Positions 1 through 11,030 of a stretch of DNA of 64,000 nt are shown in pieces; within the stretch, counting starts at the first letter, position 1, and each line of letters starts with the position of its first letter. The notes beneath the pieces were generated by a model. It was not told the DNA's origin. It was given only the letters and a program-made list of their open reading frames with translations, and made no database searches. Both the position numbers and the translations under genes were made by a program. Origin of the DNA: Corydoras sp. C115 (Eukaryota; Chordata; Actinopteri; Siluriformes; Callichthyidae); the NCBI GenBank assembly GCA_019802505.1, contig JAFMOC010000108.1, forward strand, positions 124,001-188,000. Reading direction: 5' to 3'.

Positions 1-175
1 AGCGTCTTACAGCGTCTTACAAAGCGAGAACAGGGTTTGGACAGCATGGAGCAATGAGGGTTAAGGGCCTTGATCAAGGACCCACATTGGTAATTTTGGT
101 GGACCTGGGATTTGAACCCACAACCTGCAGATTAATAGCCCAATACCCGAACCACTGAGCTACCACACCCTTATT
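1..175 (-). repeat. tRNA-derived SINE, family B
   Basis: Read on the - strand it has a tRNA-like head (GTAGCTCAGTGGTT and GGTTCAAATCCCAGG as A and B boxes) and then a unique body; the 3' part runs off the window edge. The same family recurs at 28474-28650, 43940-44155 and 63410-63475. Confidence 0.75.
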
Positions 176-640
176 TAACAAAAAATTAAACTAATAAACA
201 GGATTGAAAAGTGCTGACTAATGGGGAGGCATCTAGGAGCTGCACCCAGCAGCTAAAGCGATACTAATAAAGCAGATCTGGATACGGGAGATAGATGAAA
301 AACAATAAAAATTGTAAGGGATCTGAGGAAGTGCGATAGTTACTGTAAGACAACAACAACCTGACACACAAAATACTACAGGGGTAGAGAGAAAGGATCA
401 AGATAAAGGAAGCAGTAAGTGAATCAGGTGCAGAGGGGAGTGGCTGACAGCTAACTAAGTGAACCCATGGGAGATTAGTAGATGAACTGGTGCAGCGTGG
501 GTGTGTGCGTAAAGGCATAAGATCAGCAGTACTAACAACCAATTACAGATTTAAGTTGTTATAGCATATTACTATACTATATATATTACTAGCATATTTT
601 ATTTTCTGAGGATGTGTTTGGCAAAATACACATGTTTAGT
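174..640. other. No gene recognised
   Basis: AT-rich sequence between a SINE fragment and the LTR element. No coding or structured signal was seen. Confidence 0.5.
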
Positions 641-645
641 TAACG

Positions 646-1001
646 TGTAACAGGTGCCTAGGGCACCTGTCACCTGTTCTGTGTCTTCCTTTTGTTCTAT
701 TGAGTTAATTAACGTTCATTTGTCATTAGTTTAGTTAATTAACTCTGTCTTGTCATTGGTTTGTTTTGTGCACATGGTCGGGTGTCGTTTTGTATTTATT
801 TCCGGTGTTTCTCGTCCTCGGTGCTCGTCGTTTTGTTTTATGTCACTTGTCAGTTTGTACCTCTTTGCTTTGGTGTCACTACACCTTTAAATAAATTGTT
901 ATTCTGCTACCTGCGTGCCTGGCTCCCTTCAGCGTGTGTAAACGCGGCGGTCTGCGCTTCCTATGCGCAGCCGCTTTATCCCGAGGTAGACGAGTCTGAC
1001 A
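646..1001 (+). repeat. 5' LTR
   Basis: This is a 356-base direct repeat of 2510-2858 with TG...CA ends. It contains an AATAAA-like TTAAATAAA at about 888-896 before the GC-rich 3' part, where an LTR polyadenylation signal is expected. Confidence 0.85.
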
Positions 1002-1126
1002 GAACGACGAGCCAGTCAAATTGGGGAGTCCAGAGCCCAGGTAAGCTATTTTCTAAATTTTTCTTTGCGGGGGCCGTGTAACCTCGTATTCGCGGTGCGT
1101 TTCGCCGTGTCCGTGAGTGCGCCGCT

Positions 1127-1288
1127 ATGCGCAGCCCACCGTCCCGGAGCCGTAAGGATGGCTCGATCAGAGAGATGTCGGAGTATTATGACTCCGATGA
1201 TGAGTGGATGTGGAGGTATGGGTACGAGGCGCTCTGCGCGGAGGAAGGTCTGGATCTGGTTCAGATATCCGATGACGAGGCGGGCTAG
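1127..1288 (+). other. Small acidic ORF inside the LTR element
   Basis: A 53-codon reading frame (MRSPPSRSRK...) with an acidic middle (YYDSDDEW) ends at TAG 1286-1288. The same frame stays open after that stop to about 1753 and includes a Cys-rich stretch. It resembles no family I recognise. It may be a relic of an ORF broken by one stop, or chance. Confidence 0.3.
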
Positions 1289-1579
1289 TCGTACCTGTAT
1301 GGGCATATTCTGCCCTTACGAACCCTCCTCAACTCTGAGGAGTTCTGGACGGACGCTCCGGTCCAGCTTGTTAAACCCCCCATGGCGAGATCCAGAGGCA
1401 GAGCACGCCGTCTGTCTCGTGTGTCCAGTCCGTCTTTCCTGTGTCAGATATGTCCGTGTTTTTGTGTTTGGGCATTGCGGGGGGGGTGTATTTGTACTGT
1501 GTGCAGGATGCCGATCCCGAGGCGCAGGTACACCCAGCGAACGTGCCGGCGGAGGTTCACCCAGCGGGCAAACCCGCCG

Positions 1580-1760
1580 AGGTCCTGCCAACATGCGTGC
1601 CCGCCAAGGTCCTGCCAGCGTGCGTGCCTGCCAAGGTCCTGCCAGCGTGCGTGCCCGCTGAGGTCCAGCCAGCGTGCGTGCCCGCCAAGGTCCTGCCAGC
1701 ATGCGTGCCCGCCAAGGTCCTGCCAGCATGCGTGCCCGCCAAGGTCCTGCTAGCGTGCGA
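1580..1760 (+). repeat. 27-bp minisatellite in LTR element
   Basis: About six copies of a 27-base unit with core GCCAAGGTCCTGCCAGC. In one frame each copy reads KVLPACVPA. Period is a multiple of three. Confidence 0.85.
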
Positions 1761-1779
1761 ACCCAACGAGGTCGCGTCA

Positions 1780-2030
1780 CGCCGCCCGTCCCGCAGTCCA
1801 GGGGCGTCACACCGCCCGTCCCGAAGTCCAGGGGCGTCACGCCGCCCAGCCCGAGGTCCAGGAGCGTCACGCCGCTTAGCCCGAGGTCCAGGGGCGTCAC
1901 GCCACCCAGCCCGAGGTCCAGGGGCCGCACGCCGCCCATCCCGAGGTCCATGGGCCGCACGCCGCCCAGCCTGAGCAGCAGGGACCGCACGCCGCCCAGC
2001 CCGAGCAGCAGGGACCGCACGCCCTGCAGC
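1780..2030 (+). repeat. 30-bp minisatellite in LTR element
   Basis: About eight diverged copies of a 30-base unit with core GAGGTCCAGGGGCGTCACGC, directly after the 27-bp array. One frame reads RSPGASRRPA-like decapeptides. Confidence 0.85.
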
Positions 2031-2034
2031 CAGG

Positions 2035-2395
2035 GGGCATCCGCCTCGCCACGCAGCCAGTGGGTGTCCACCGGACCACGCAGCCAGAGGGCATGGCCCA
2101 CTCCTCGTCCAACGTGGGCGTCCGCCGGACCACGCAGCCAGAGGGCGCCTGCCGGACCACGCAGCCAGGGGGCGTCCGCCTCTGCACGCAGCCAGAGGGC
2201 GTGGCCCACTCCTCGTCCGCCGGGGGCGTCCACCGGACCACGCAGCCAGAGGGCCTGGCCCACTCCTCGTCCGCCGAGGGCGTCCACCGGACCACGCAGC
2301 CAGAGGGCGTGGCCCACTTCTTGTCCGCCGAGGCCGTCCACCGGACCACGCAGTCAGAGGGCGTGGCCCACTCCTGATCCGCCTGGTCCACCGGA
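2035..2395 (+). repeat. 54-bp minisatellite in LTR element
   Basis: About six full or partial copies of a 54-base unit built from CACGCAGCCAGAGGGCGTGG plus CCCACTCCTCGTCCGCC. Several copies lack an internal segment. Confidence 0.8.
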
Positions 2396-2509
2396 GGGCG
2401 CCTGCCAAGTCCAGCTCAAGGAGGGCAGGGGACACCCCCCGGACTGTTATTTATTTATTTTTTTTCTTGGTCGCGTCCCCCCGTTGCGCGACCGCAGGGG
2501 CGGGGGTAA

Positions 2510-2858
2510 TGTAACAGGCACCTGTCACCTGTTCTGTGTCTTCCTTTTGTTCTATTGAGTCAATTAACGTTCATTTGTCATTAGTTTAGTTAATTAACTC
2601 CGTCTTGTCATTGGATTGTTTTGTGCACATGGTTGGGTGTCGTTTTGTATTTATTTCCGGTGTTTCTCGTCCTCGGTGCTCGTCGTTTTGTTTTATGTCA
2701 CTCGTCAGTTTGTACCTCTTTGCTTTGGTGTTACTACACCTTTAAATAAACTTGTTATTCTGCTACCTGCGTGCCTGGCTCCCTTCAGCGCGTTAAAGCA
2801 CGGCGGCTCTGCGCTTCCTATGCGCAGCCGCTTTATCCCGAGGTACACGAGTCTGACA
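2510..2858 (+). repeat. 3' LTR
   Basis: This is a 349-base partner of the LTR at 646-1001. It lacks the short CTAGGGCACCTGT block near the 5' LTR start. Confidence 0.85.
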
Positions 2859-2863
2859 TAACG

Positions 2864-3505
2864 TGTTTAAAGCCACATTTTCCTCTAATAATTGTGACTC
2901 ATCACTTATCACCAAACCGGTGACTCAAGATAATGGGGTCTTTTTCACCAAAATTAAGGTCTACTCAGTCTGTTCTGGTAGCACTCAACTCACTGGCACT
3001 GGCTTACTCTCTGGTTGGCCAGTTGTGTACTGTGCAAGATGGTCATGGTGTACGGTGATGAGTTGGCACTGGGTGCTAACCCAGTACACAAATTTGCCGA
3101 CATGCACCATGGATCCACTTATACCATTTGTAAGATGTGTGTTTAATACAGCCACATTTTTTTCTAGACTGCACTGAAAAAAAAAGGTTTAATAATAAAT
3201 ACTGTTAAGTACTTTTTTATAAGTACTGCTAAGTACTATCTTAAATAAAGTGCTGGCAGAATAAATTTTTAAAACACTCAACACAACCTCTTGGGCCCAG
3301 TGTAAGTCTCTTTAATGACAGGTGAGTGATAGAATGCTGCCTGATCTTTGCTAGAAAAAGTGTGGCCTGGCATAAATCTTGAAAGATACTACATCTGTCC
3401 CATTTTACACCAGAAGATGGAGGAGAAATGTGGAAATAAATCTCACTCCCCATGCAAATCCATGAGAGATTGTATCAGGCCCTGGATTGATGTACTCAAG
3501 ACATT
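2864..3505. other. No gene recognised
   Basis: Unique-looking sequence after the LTR element. No coding signal or repeat family was recognised. Confidence 0.5.
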
Positions 3506-3799
3506 TACATTTACATTGTCATTTAGCAGACGCTTTTATCCAAAGCGAATAGACAAGACACACACCTACTTACACAAACACACACACACACACACACACA
3601 CACTACATAAGGGCAATTTAGTGAAACTAATTCACCTTGAATTCATGTTTTTGGACTGTGGGATAAAAACAAAGAACCCAGAGAAAACGCAATCTGACAC
3701 AAGTAGAATATGGAAACTCTACCCAGATCAGGATTCAAACCTGGATCCACAGCACCTAGAGGAAGAGGAAGTGTAACCACTATGCCACCGTGCCACCCA
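3506..3799 (-). repeat. Old SINE with chimeric 3' tail, containing a (CA)n run
   Basis: The - strand copy keeps a decayed family A head and body, but its 3' end is GACGCTTTTATCCAAAGCG-type sequence, the tail usually attached to family B-like fish SINEs. A (CA)n run lies at about 3580-3602. Confidence 0.6.
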
Positions 3800-4112
3800 G
3801 TGTAATAAGTAATCGAACCAAATATGAGCTAAAGTAAAATACACTATAACAGATTTTTCTTTATATTAATCATTAAGTGTTTTTTTTTCAGATTTTTTTC
3901 TTTAGGGTAATGGAATAAAATATTAATAACATTTTACACTGATATGGCATATAACAAAATGAAGGTTAAACTGTAAGGGTATAAATTCTTGAATTTATAT
4001 TTAATTCTATAATGATATTTTAAACCACAATGTTAAACCACAATGTTGCGATTCTCCCAGGTGAACAGGTTTTTCTTATTTTATTTTTTTTATCACATTC
4101 CAATTATCATGA

Positions 4113-4479
4113 GGCGGCACGGTGGCTTAGTGGTTAGCACGTTCGCCTCTCAGCACTAGGGATTCCCGGTTCGAATCCCCATCTGGGTGGAGTTTCCATG
4201 TTCTCCCCGTGTCCTTGTGGGTTTCCTCCGGGTTCTCCGGTTTCCTACCACAGTCCAAAAACATGGATCAAGTCAATTGAGTTCTCCAAATTGCCCCATA
4301 TAGAGTGTGTATGCGTGCGTGTCTGTGTGAGTGAGTGTGTGCCCAGCGATAGATTGGCGCCTTGTCTTGGGTGTATCTGCCCAGCGCCCGAAACGTTCTC
4401 CCCTGGATGGGCATGGGGAACCTCGCCCCCCCAGCGACCCTAATATAGGATAACGCGGAAGATAATGAATGAATGAATT
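4113..4479 (+). repeat. tRNA-derived SINE, family A, near full length
   Basis: A good reference copy. It starts GGCGGCACGG, has a pol III A box TGGCTTAGTGG (4123-4133) and B box GGTTCGAATCC (4168-4178), a 300-base body and a (GAAT)n tail. A target duplication AATTATCA flanks it. It belongs to the Mermaid/DANA-like tRNA-derived SINEs common in fish; exact family name not assigned. Confidence 0.85.
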
Positions 4480-4737
4480 ATCACTAATCACCTACAATAC
4501 AGTTGAGTGTAGAATCTGAAGAACTATTTATAATAAGATAAGAAAATCCTTTATTTGTCCCACAATGTGGGAAATTCACATTTAGGTGTATGATTTGGCA
4601 TACTAATGGCAAAGTATTGCATTTTCTCTTACATGTATATCATATAGTGATCTCGTCTTTTTGGTTTTGATCATCTATGTGTATTTCAACCATCCATTCT
4701 ACCTGAGCCCTAAATCTTGTACTCTGGTGGTTATGTC

Positions 4738-4845
4738 CTCCTGCTGAGTGTTGGTGTGGACAACCTCCTGCTAGGTGCTATTAGTGATGCCCTCCTGCTG
4801 ATTGCTGGCAGGGACATCATTTTGCTGATTGCTGGTGGAGTAACC
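4738..4845 (+). repeat. Degenerate 27-bp tandem repeat, four units
   Basis: Units begin at 4738, 4765, 4792 and 4819, each starting with CTCCTGCTG or a variant. Units are about 60-75 % alike. In one frame each reads LLLxxxxxx. Confidence 0.65.
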
Positions 4846-6449
4846 ACAACTGTGTTTACCACACGGTTGTTCCAGACACTCACGCTCACCACTAGAGTGC
4901 TCAGTGTACTCTAACACAAACATATAAACAGACCAACAATACAAAGAAACAGGCAAAGCACTTTTGGAATATTCAAGCCTGGTTGAAACACTTTGTGCAC
5001 ATGGGCTTAGCTGAAACAAATTGGGCATGTAGAGGTTTAGTTGAAGCTCTAGGGGTGCCCTAAAAGGCTGAGCAAAACCAGACTAGGAGTCCTGGTATGT
5101 AACCAGGATGTCCTGGTGAGCAATGTCCTGACCCCCCCCCCCCCAGGCCACTTCTCCAGCAGTGGGACCGAACGATGGAGTCACCATCAGCTGTTTATGC
5201 TTCCAAACTGTGTGTGTGTGTGTGTGTGTGTGTGAGGGAGACAGATTTTTTTTTGCCAATATCGGGAGTAAAGTTACCGTAATAATGGAATGTTGGCTGT
5301 AAAGAGCAGCTTCTCAGCTTTCATAAACCGTCCAAATTTTTTGGAAGGCACAAACTGTCGCAAAGTTACGGTATTTCAAAGCAAACCCTTGATAAAACTG
5401 TCTCATCAGCGATTGACTAGCAAAACGGATTCATGCTATTCTGCCAAAGCTCAGGTTCGTTTATTCAAACATTTTCAGCCAAAACCATCATTTATTAGAA
5501 CTGAATGTGCTATCAACTGCTTATAGACATATTTCATATTTAATTAAATTTTATAACTAATTAATGATCAAACAAAATGAATGTAACAACAGTTTAAAAA
5601 TGGATAAATACACTCATGAATGGGCAATTTTTAAAGAGGACAGATGGGGAATAAGGGATCTAGGCTAAAGCCCCTGATGTTTCTAAACCCTAAAAACGCC
5701 CCTGGATGAATGAAGGAAAACCAAGTAAAACATCCGACTAAAGTCCTTACCCTTGCTCACTTTATTTTCATTGGCTCTCTTTCCCCTAGAGTGTATGCAA
5801 TCTTGTAATATGTATATTTAGATTTACTTCACACATTTTATGAACTGGGGATGGATGTGTGGTACTGAGCTGAAAATGTTTTCCCTAACGATGATGACGA
5901 TGATGTCCATGATAAGGGATCTGTACATGTGAGCTTTAACAACTTCCAATTCGCACTTATTAAGCTGTGTGCAGCATTAAATTCACAAAATAACTAATTC
6001 CAGAGGCACATAATTGTCTCTACTGACAAAGTAATATCAACATCAGCTGGAAGAAAGCTGAGACAGTTGAGATACAAAGCCAGTGTTTTCCCTGTAGACT
6101 GTCACACAATCAAAAGGTGTTATTTTCAGGTACAAGGCTGTCAAGTACATCACCATTTCCAAAAAAGTATGAGCATTTTGTAAAATGCAATGAAAACACA
6201 AATATGTGATTTGTTAGCACTTTTAAACTTGAACTATATGTATAAATGTAGAATTTGATTTTAGTTTTAACAATACAACTTAATACTTAAGGGAACATGT
6301 CAAGCACTCCTAACACTAGGAGTATATATCTGTGCTAATGCGTTAAGTAAGAGTGGCGTGACACCTGAAGTATGGTTTGGTCTGTAGAGATCATGTGTCA
6401 TTCAAGGTCTTGTTTTTTGCTATGTGTGGTATGTAGGATATTGATGTGC
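4846..6449. other. No gene recognised
   Basis: Contains a poly-C run near 5133-5144 and a (TG)n run at about 5210-5235, otherwise AT-rich sequence without convincing coding potential. A fish-type TTTATTTGTCCCACA repeat scrap lies just before, at about 4548-4600. Confidence 0.5.
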
Positions 6450-6600
6450 ATCCCAACTTGTGTTCATGTCACTCCACTACTTATCTTTCTCCATTGGCTC
6501 CCTGTAGCTGCTTGCATTCAGTACAAGACAGTACAATCTCTGGATCTGCACCCTCTTACCTTATCTCTTTTTATTAAACACTTTTCGACAACGTACATCC
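6450..6600 (+). repeat. L2-type LINE fragment
   Basis: The translation HVTPLLIFLHWLPVAACIQY matches the C-terminal region of L2/CR1-like ORF2 and parallels the fuller copy at 24735-26130. Confidence 0.65.
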
Positions 6601-6862
6601 ATCTTGGGCTAATGTACAAAAATCTAGTGTGAACACTATTATATGAAAGGAAAGGAATAGTAGAATAATAACAGTAAAAACTATCAAAGGAAGCCCACCC
6701 CTACCCCAAACCTCAAAAAACATCAACCACTAAGACAAGACAATAAATAAATCAATACAAAAATATAAAATATTAAAGGAAAAAACTAAATAAAAATAAA
6801 ATTGGAAATTGATGAATAAGGATAAGAAATACAATAAAGATAAAATAAAAAAATAAATAAAT

Positions 6863-6885
6863 TTATATATATATATATATATACA

Positions 6886-6952
<67 letters not shown>
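6863..6952. repeat. (TA)n microsatellite
   Basis: About 90 bases of nearly pure TA with one ACAG interruption, abutting the (ATTC)n tail of the next SINE. Confidence 0.95.
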
Positions 6953-6956
<4 letters not shown>

Positions 6957-7216
6957 TTCATTCATTATCTTCTGTCCGCTTTATCCTATATTAGGGTCGC
7001 AGGGGTTTCCCCATGCCCATCCAAGGGAGAACGTTTCGGGCGCTGCCCAGGACAGGGCGCCAATCTAGCGCTGGGCACACACACAGACACGCACACAGAC
7101 ACACTCTATATGGGGCAATTTGGAGAACTCAATTGACTTGATCCATGTTTTTGGACTGTGGGAGGAAACCGGAGAACCTGGAGGAAACCCACGCGGACAC
7201 GGGGAGAACATGGAAA

Positions 7217-7217
<1 letters not shown>
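6953..7217 (-). repeat. SINE family A, truncated head
   Basis: Tail and body are intact on the - strand, but the tRNA-like head is missing; the copy stops at a (CT)n run. Confidence 0.8.
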
Positions 7218-7272
<55 letters not shown>

Positions 7273-7275
7273 TAT
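7216..7275. repeat. (CT)n then (TA)n compound microsatellite
   Basis: A CT run (7217-7242) passes directly into a TA run (to about 7268). Confidence 0.9.
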
Positions 7276-7319
7276 ATATAAAATAAAAACAAAAAAAAAA
7301 ATAATAAAAAAAGCCTGTC

Positions 7320-8340
7320 TTTAAAAAAATAAAAAAAATAGGCTGTCTGTCTTTCCCTCTCCAGCGCGCTCTCTCAGCCCCGCCTTCTAGTTCCGCTTTC
7401 GCTTCCTCACCAGGTGCGGCTGATTAGTCTGATGGGTCGGTTATCTCTATTTAAACCCTGCTTTCAGGCTGGATGGCGCGAAGTATTGTCCCTGGTTTCT
7501 ACTACACATACTGAGCGGTTTTTTTGCTGTTATCTGAGCTGATCTGTCTCTGTCCGCTTCTGTTTGTGCTGTTTACCGTCTGGGTGAGTGCGCGTCTGTT
7601 TAGCTTAGCGTTAGCTTCCGTGTACTCACTTCCGTGTTTAGTGTAGCGTGTGTTTGTGTGCATGAGTGAACGTCTGTGTGCTTTTGTGTCTGCTCCCAGA
7701 GTTATTTTGAGTTCATCTCCTTCTGTTTCCGCCATTTTCCCTGTCCCTTACTTTCAGTGTCCCGGGAACATTATTGTTTATTGTTTGTCCTCACAGGTGG
7801 ATCGGCTTCGGCCGGCTGGGGCGGAGTTTGCGCTCACCCTAGCCCGCTCCGCTGGCACGTCACCACCTGTGTGCGTTCGTGACTCAGTGTTCACTCTGTA
7901 TACTAACTTTTCAGATCTATTTACTAACCCACTCTCTATCGGTGAACTAATCCTTTCTTATCCAGTGTCTACTAACTCTCTTGCTGTCTCCCCTCCCTGT
8001 GTTTGTTCCAGGTCCATTCAGGTCTGCTCGACAGTGCATCCAGTTCACCGATCCTCTATCTATATCACGTTCTCTGTTCCTTCCTTCTGTGTGTGTTCTT
8101 GCACTCTCCTTTTCACCCTATTCTGTGTTTGTTATTTTGCCTACTAAAGGCCACCTCACCAGCTTAGTTTCTCTTTCTTCATGCATAGCCAGTGTAGGGT
8201 TCTCTTACTACAGTGTTTCAATTATCTATCTGAACCTTTATTGGTTTGCTCGGTGTTGTGCCCTGCCCAGGATCTCGTTCCAGGTGTCAGTCCTCATCCT
8301 GGTCCCCGGGCATTCGAAACCAGTTCGTCCTTGCTAGGCC
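7320..8340. other. Pyrimidine-rich, higher-GC block of unknown origin
   Basis: This kilobase is richer in C and T than its flanks, with many CTGT and TCCC runs, a TTTAAACCC motif (7450-7458) and a donor-like GTGAGTG near 7583. It looks like non-coding transposon sequence such as an LTR or leader, but no partner repeat was found in the window. It ends where the L1-type LINE begins. Confidence 0.35.
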
Positions 8341-10650
8341 ACACCTAGGACAAGAATCCGAACTCCCTGGAAAAAATCTCGCCAATTTGGCATTCGTAAA
8401 ATGTAATCTTTAAACTGAATCAAACAGTGTTTAGCACATATCGACGATGAGTGGATCCTACTCAAAATGAGCACCCATTGCTTGTCAGGGATGGGCACAG
8501 CTAAATCCTCCTCCCAGGTGGATTTTAGGTTGTTAGAAGGTACAGTGTCTGTTGAACAAATCGTAGTATAAATTGAGGAAATTAACTTTTGTTGGGATGA
8601 TTTAGAGGATAGAATGCAGTCTAATTTGGTTTCGGGTGGGCGATTAGGAAAATAGGGGAAAAGCCGAGACACAAAGTTTAATAATTTGAAAATAAACAAA
8701 ATAGGTGGGAATTGGGTAAGTCATATTTGGCCATCAGCGAAGTAAAGGACAGAAAAATACCCTCTTGGTACAAGTCGCTGATAGACACAATGCCGTTTTC
8801 TGTCCATTTACGAAAAACTAGGTCCGTAGATGAAGGAAGGAATTGGTGGTTATCAGTGATAGGAGCATAAATTAAGTTGTTTTCAAGACCTAAACACTTC
8901 CTGAACTGAATCCAGATTTTTTTTATGAATTCTGAGGCACAGGGTTACTTGGGAACAATTTTTCAGAAATTGGAAGCTTGGAACATAGTAAGGAGTGTAA
9001 GGAATTTTGTGAAGACAACAGTTCAATTCTTGCCCAGGATGCCACAGAAGCACCTTCAGTCCAATAATTTATTTTATGGATATTACAGACCCAATAGTAG
9101 TGGCAAAAATTGGGTAGAGCCAGCCCCTAGTTTGCCCTCCTGAGCTGAAGGGAAGATCTTTTTAAACGAGCCGGTTTGTTTTTCCAAATAAAGGGTGTAA
9201 GCTTCCTGTCCAGGTTGTTGAAAAATGCTTTAGTAATTACAATGGGAATATGTTGGAAAAAATATTAAATTTGGTATGTAATAATGGTAAAATATTAATT
9301 TTGATCAAATTAACCTGGCCAATAAGGGATAGGGGAAGAGATGCCCACCTGCTTAAATCTGATGAAACCCGATAAAGCAGTGGAGCAAAATTTTCCTCAA
9401 ATAATTGTCGGTAGTTGCGTGTGAATGTAATCCCTAGATATTTAAAGTTCCTATGTGCGACTCGTAAAGGAAAGGAAGACAGAGGCAAAGGGCAGAGAAA
9501 GGGCAGGTCCATTAATTGGGAAATTTCACACTTTTTAAGGTTTAGTTTGTAGCCAGATATTTTACTGGGATAGGGAAGAAGCCAGGTTTGAAACATATAA
9601 GAGAAGATCATCAGCATATAAGGAGATCTCATGAATAGTGTTGTAACGTGAGATACATTCAAAACCCTGATGTTGGCGTAGCCATATAGCCAGAGGTTCA
9701 ATAGCTAGATTAAATAGCAGGGGCGAGAGGGGACAGCCTTGACGCGTTCCACGCCCCAGAGGAAATGGTGGAGAAAAAATTCCATTAAAGGAGGATCGGT
9801 CCAAAGATAGTCCTGTACCAGGTTGAAGTCCCCCCCCGATTACAACTCGGTGAGTATTTAAATTGGGTAGAATCAGGAAATTTTTTTCAAAGAAGCCTAC
9901 ATCATCTCATGTGGGGGCATATAAGCAGGCCATAGTAATCGGTAAACCCTGCAGAACTCCCGAAACCACGATGAAGCGACCATTAGGATCTGAAATAATG
10001 TTTATCGGATCAAAATTAATACCCCTGCGAATAATGATGGCTGTCCCCCTCTCCCGGACCGGAAATCTAGAATTGAAAAGATGACCTCCAGGGCTTTTTA
10101 ATTCGGTTGACCTCTGCTGTTTTAATATGGGTTTCCGTTAAAAAAATAACATCGGCACGGAGATATCACAGATTGGCAAACACCTTACCCAGTTTGACAG
10201 CGCTATTTAGACCATTAGTATTCCAGGAGATGAGGCGTAAACTGTTATTGCTAGCGGTCATGGCTTAGTTCTGCATGAGAAAGGTCCAATGGTCTCAGGT
10301 ACAACTCCCAAATTATTTAAAAACAGAAATCAATCTTCGCCTCCAGAGCGGCAAGACCCATCCTGTGGTCAGCACATATAGCATTCCTGTGCTCTTCTAG
10401 TAACGTGGTAATTAGTTCAATGTTTACCTGTTTGCCCGGGCCACTTGGCGACTCGGGCTTTGGAGCTTCCTTTCTTCCTTGTTTTATTGACTTAGAAGCC
10501 ATTATAAAATTAAAGAAAGACCATCCAAACAGTTTAGACAGGCAGGAGTAATACTATACACAAAAAGTTAGATAAGATCGTTGGGACTAGAAAAAGTATC
10601 GGAGACTACACACAACACGTCCTACTCACTGTCTGCCATCTTGCATCCCC
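8341..10650 (-). mobile_element. Deleted L1-type non-LTR retrotransposon
   Basis: On the - strand it runs from an ORF1 start (MASKSIKQGRKEAPKPE, 10502-10317) to an ORF2 start (about 10260) with an APE-type endonuclease region (ISWNTNGLN). After a deletion come reverse-transcriptase motifs TRQGCPLSPLLFN and SLYADDLLLY (about 9804-9562) and then ORF2 C-terminal sequence (8699-8334). The body of ORF1 and the segment between endonuclease and RT are missing, and frameshifts and stops break every frame. There is no poly-A 3' end at 8341. It is dead. Confidence 0.85.
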
Positions 10651-10872
10651 ACCCTCTTACCTTTAATCTAAATTTCCAAAATACACTCCATCTTGTTCAC
10701 TTCGCTCTAGTGATGATGTCGCCTGGTGATTCAACCTCACCATGGTGCTAATTCTTGCTGTGTATCATTCACCCCTGCTAAATGGTGGATCGATCTTCCC
10801 TACCCTGTCCGCATGGCCAGAGTCAGATCTTTGTCACAAACACCTGATATAAAAAAAAAAAAAAAAAAAACT
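10651..10872 (+). repeat. L2-type LINE 3' fragment with poly-A-like end
   Basis: It matches the reverse complement of 24735-24975 in outline (CCTCTTACC, CACTCCATCTTGTTCACTTC, CTAAATGGTGGATCGATCTT) and ends in an A run at about 10850-10871. Confidence 0.7.
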
Positions 10873-10969
10873 AATTAATTAGAAAAACAAATTCTGGGGG
10901 ATGCAGGACAGAATAATAATCAGGTTTGATAATTCTACAGTGCAGCTGTTTTATTAGAAATTACTTGTT

Positions 10970-11030
10970 TTTATTTGTAAGTCGCTTAGGATAAAAGCGT
11001 CTGCTAAATGACTAAATGTAAATATGGATG
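10970..11030 (+). repeat. SINE 3' tail fragment
   Basis: GTCGCTTAGGATAAAAGCGT followed by CTGCTAAATG is the conserved 3' end shared by several fish SINEs; no tRNA-like head is attached. Confidence 0.6.

Larger units (their letters stand above)
646..2858 (+). mobile_element. Non-autonomous LTR retrotransposon with 5-bp target duplication
   Basis: Two direct LTRs (646-1001 and 2510-2858) flank a 1.5-kb internal region. Both start TGTAACAGG and end CTGACA, and differ by scattered substitutions and a short indel. Exact 5-base target duplications TAACG lie at 641-645 and 2859-2863. A purine-rich tract (about 2489-2509) directly precedes the 3' LTR. No gag, protease, reverse transcriptase or integrase motif is visible, so it must have moved with borrowed enzymes. 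The interior is three consecutive GC-rich minisatellites. It is likely Ty3/gypsy-like from duplication length, but the superfamily is not proven; no convincing primer-binding site was recognised. Confidence 0.85.

Noticed and set aside
1580..2395. CRISPR-like regular repeats
   Set aside because: Units are contiguous without unique spacers and sit in a eukaryotic LTR element; they are minisatellites.
1065..2558. Long open frames on both strands (up to about 340 codons) in the LTR interior
   Set aside because: They arise from GC-rich minisatellites lacking stop codons, overlap in several frames at once, and show no known domain.
4113..4190. Genuine tRNA gene
   Set aside because: A and B boxes are present, but the sequence is the head of a dispersed SINE followed by its body and tail.
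6730..6957. Tyr/Ile-rich protein
   Set aside because: It is the translation of a (TA)n run.
8334..8699. Host gene on the - strand
   Set aside because: It matches the C-terminal part of an L1-type ORF2 and is contiguous with RT motifs upstream.
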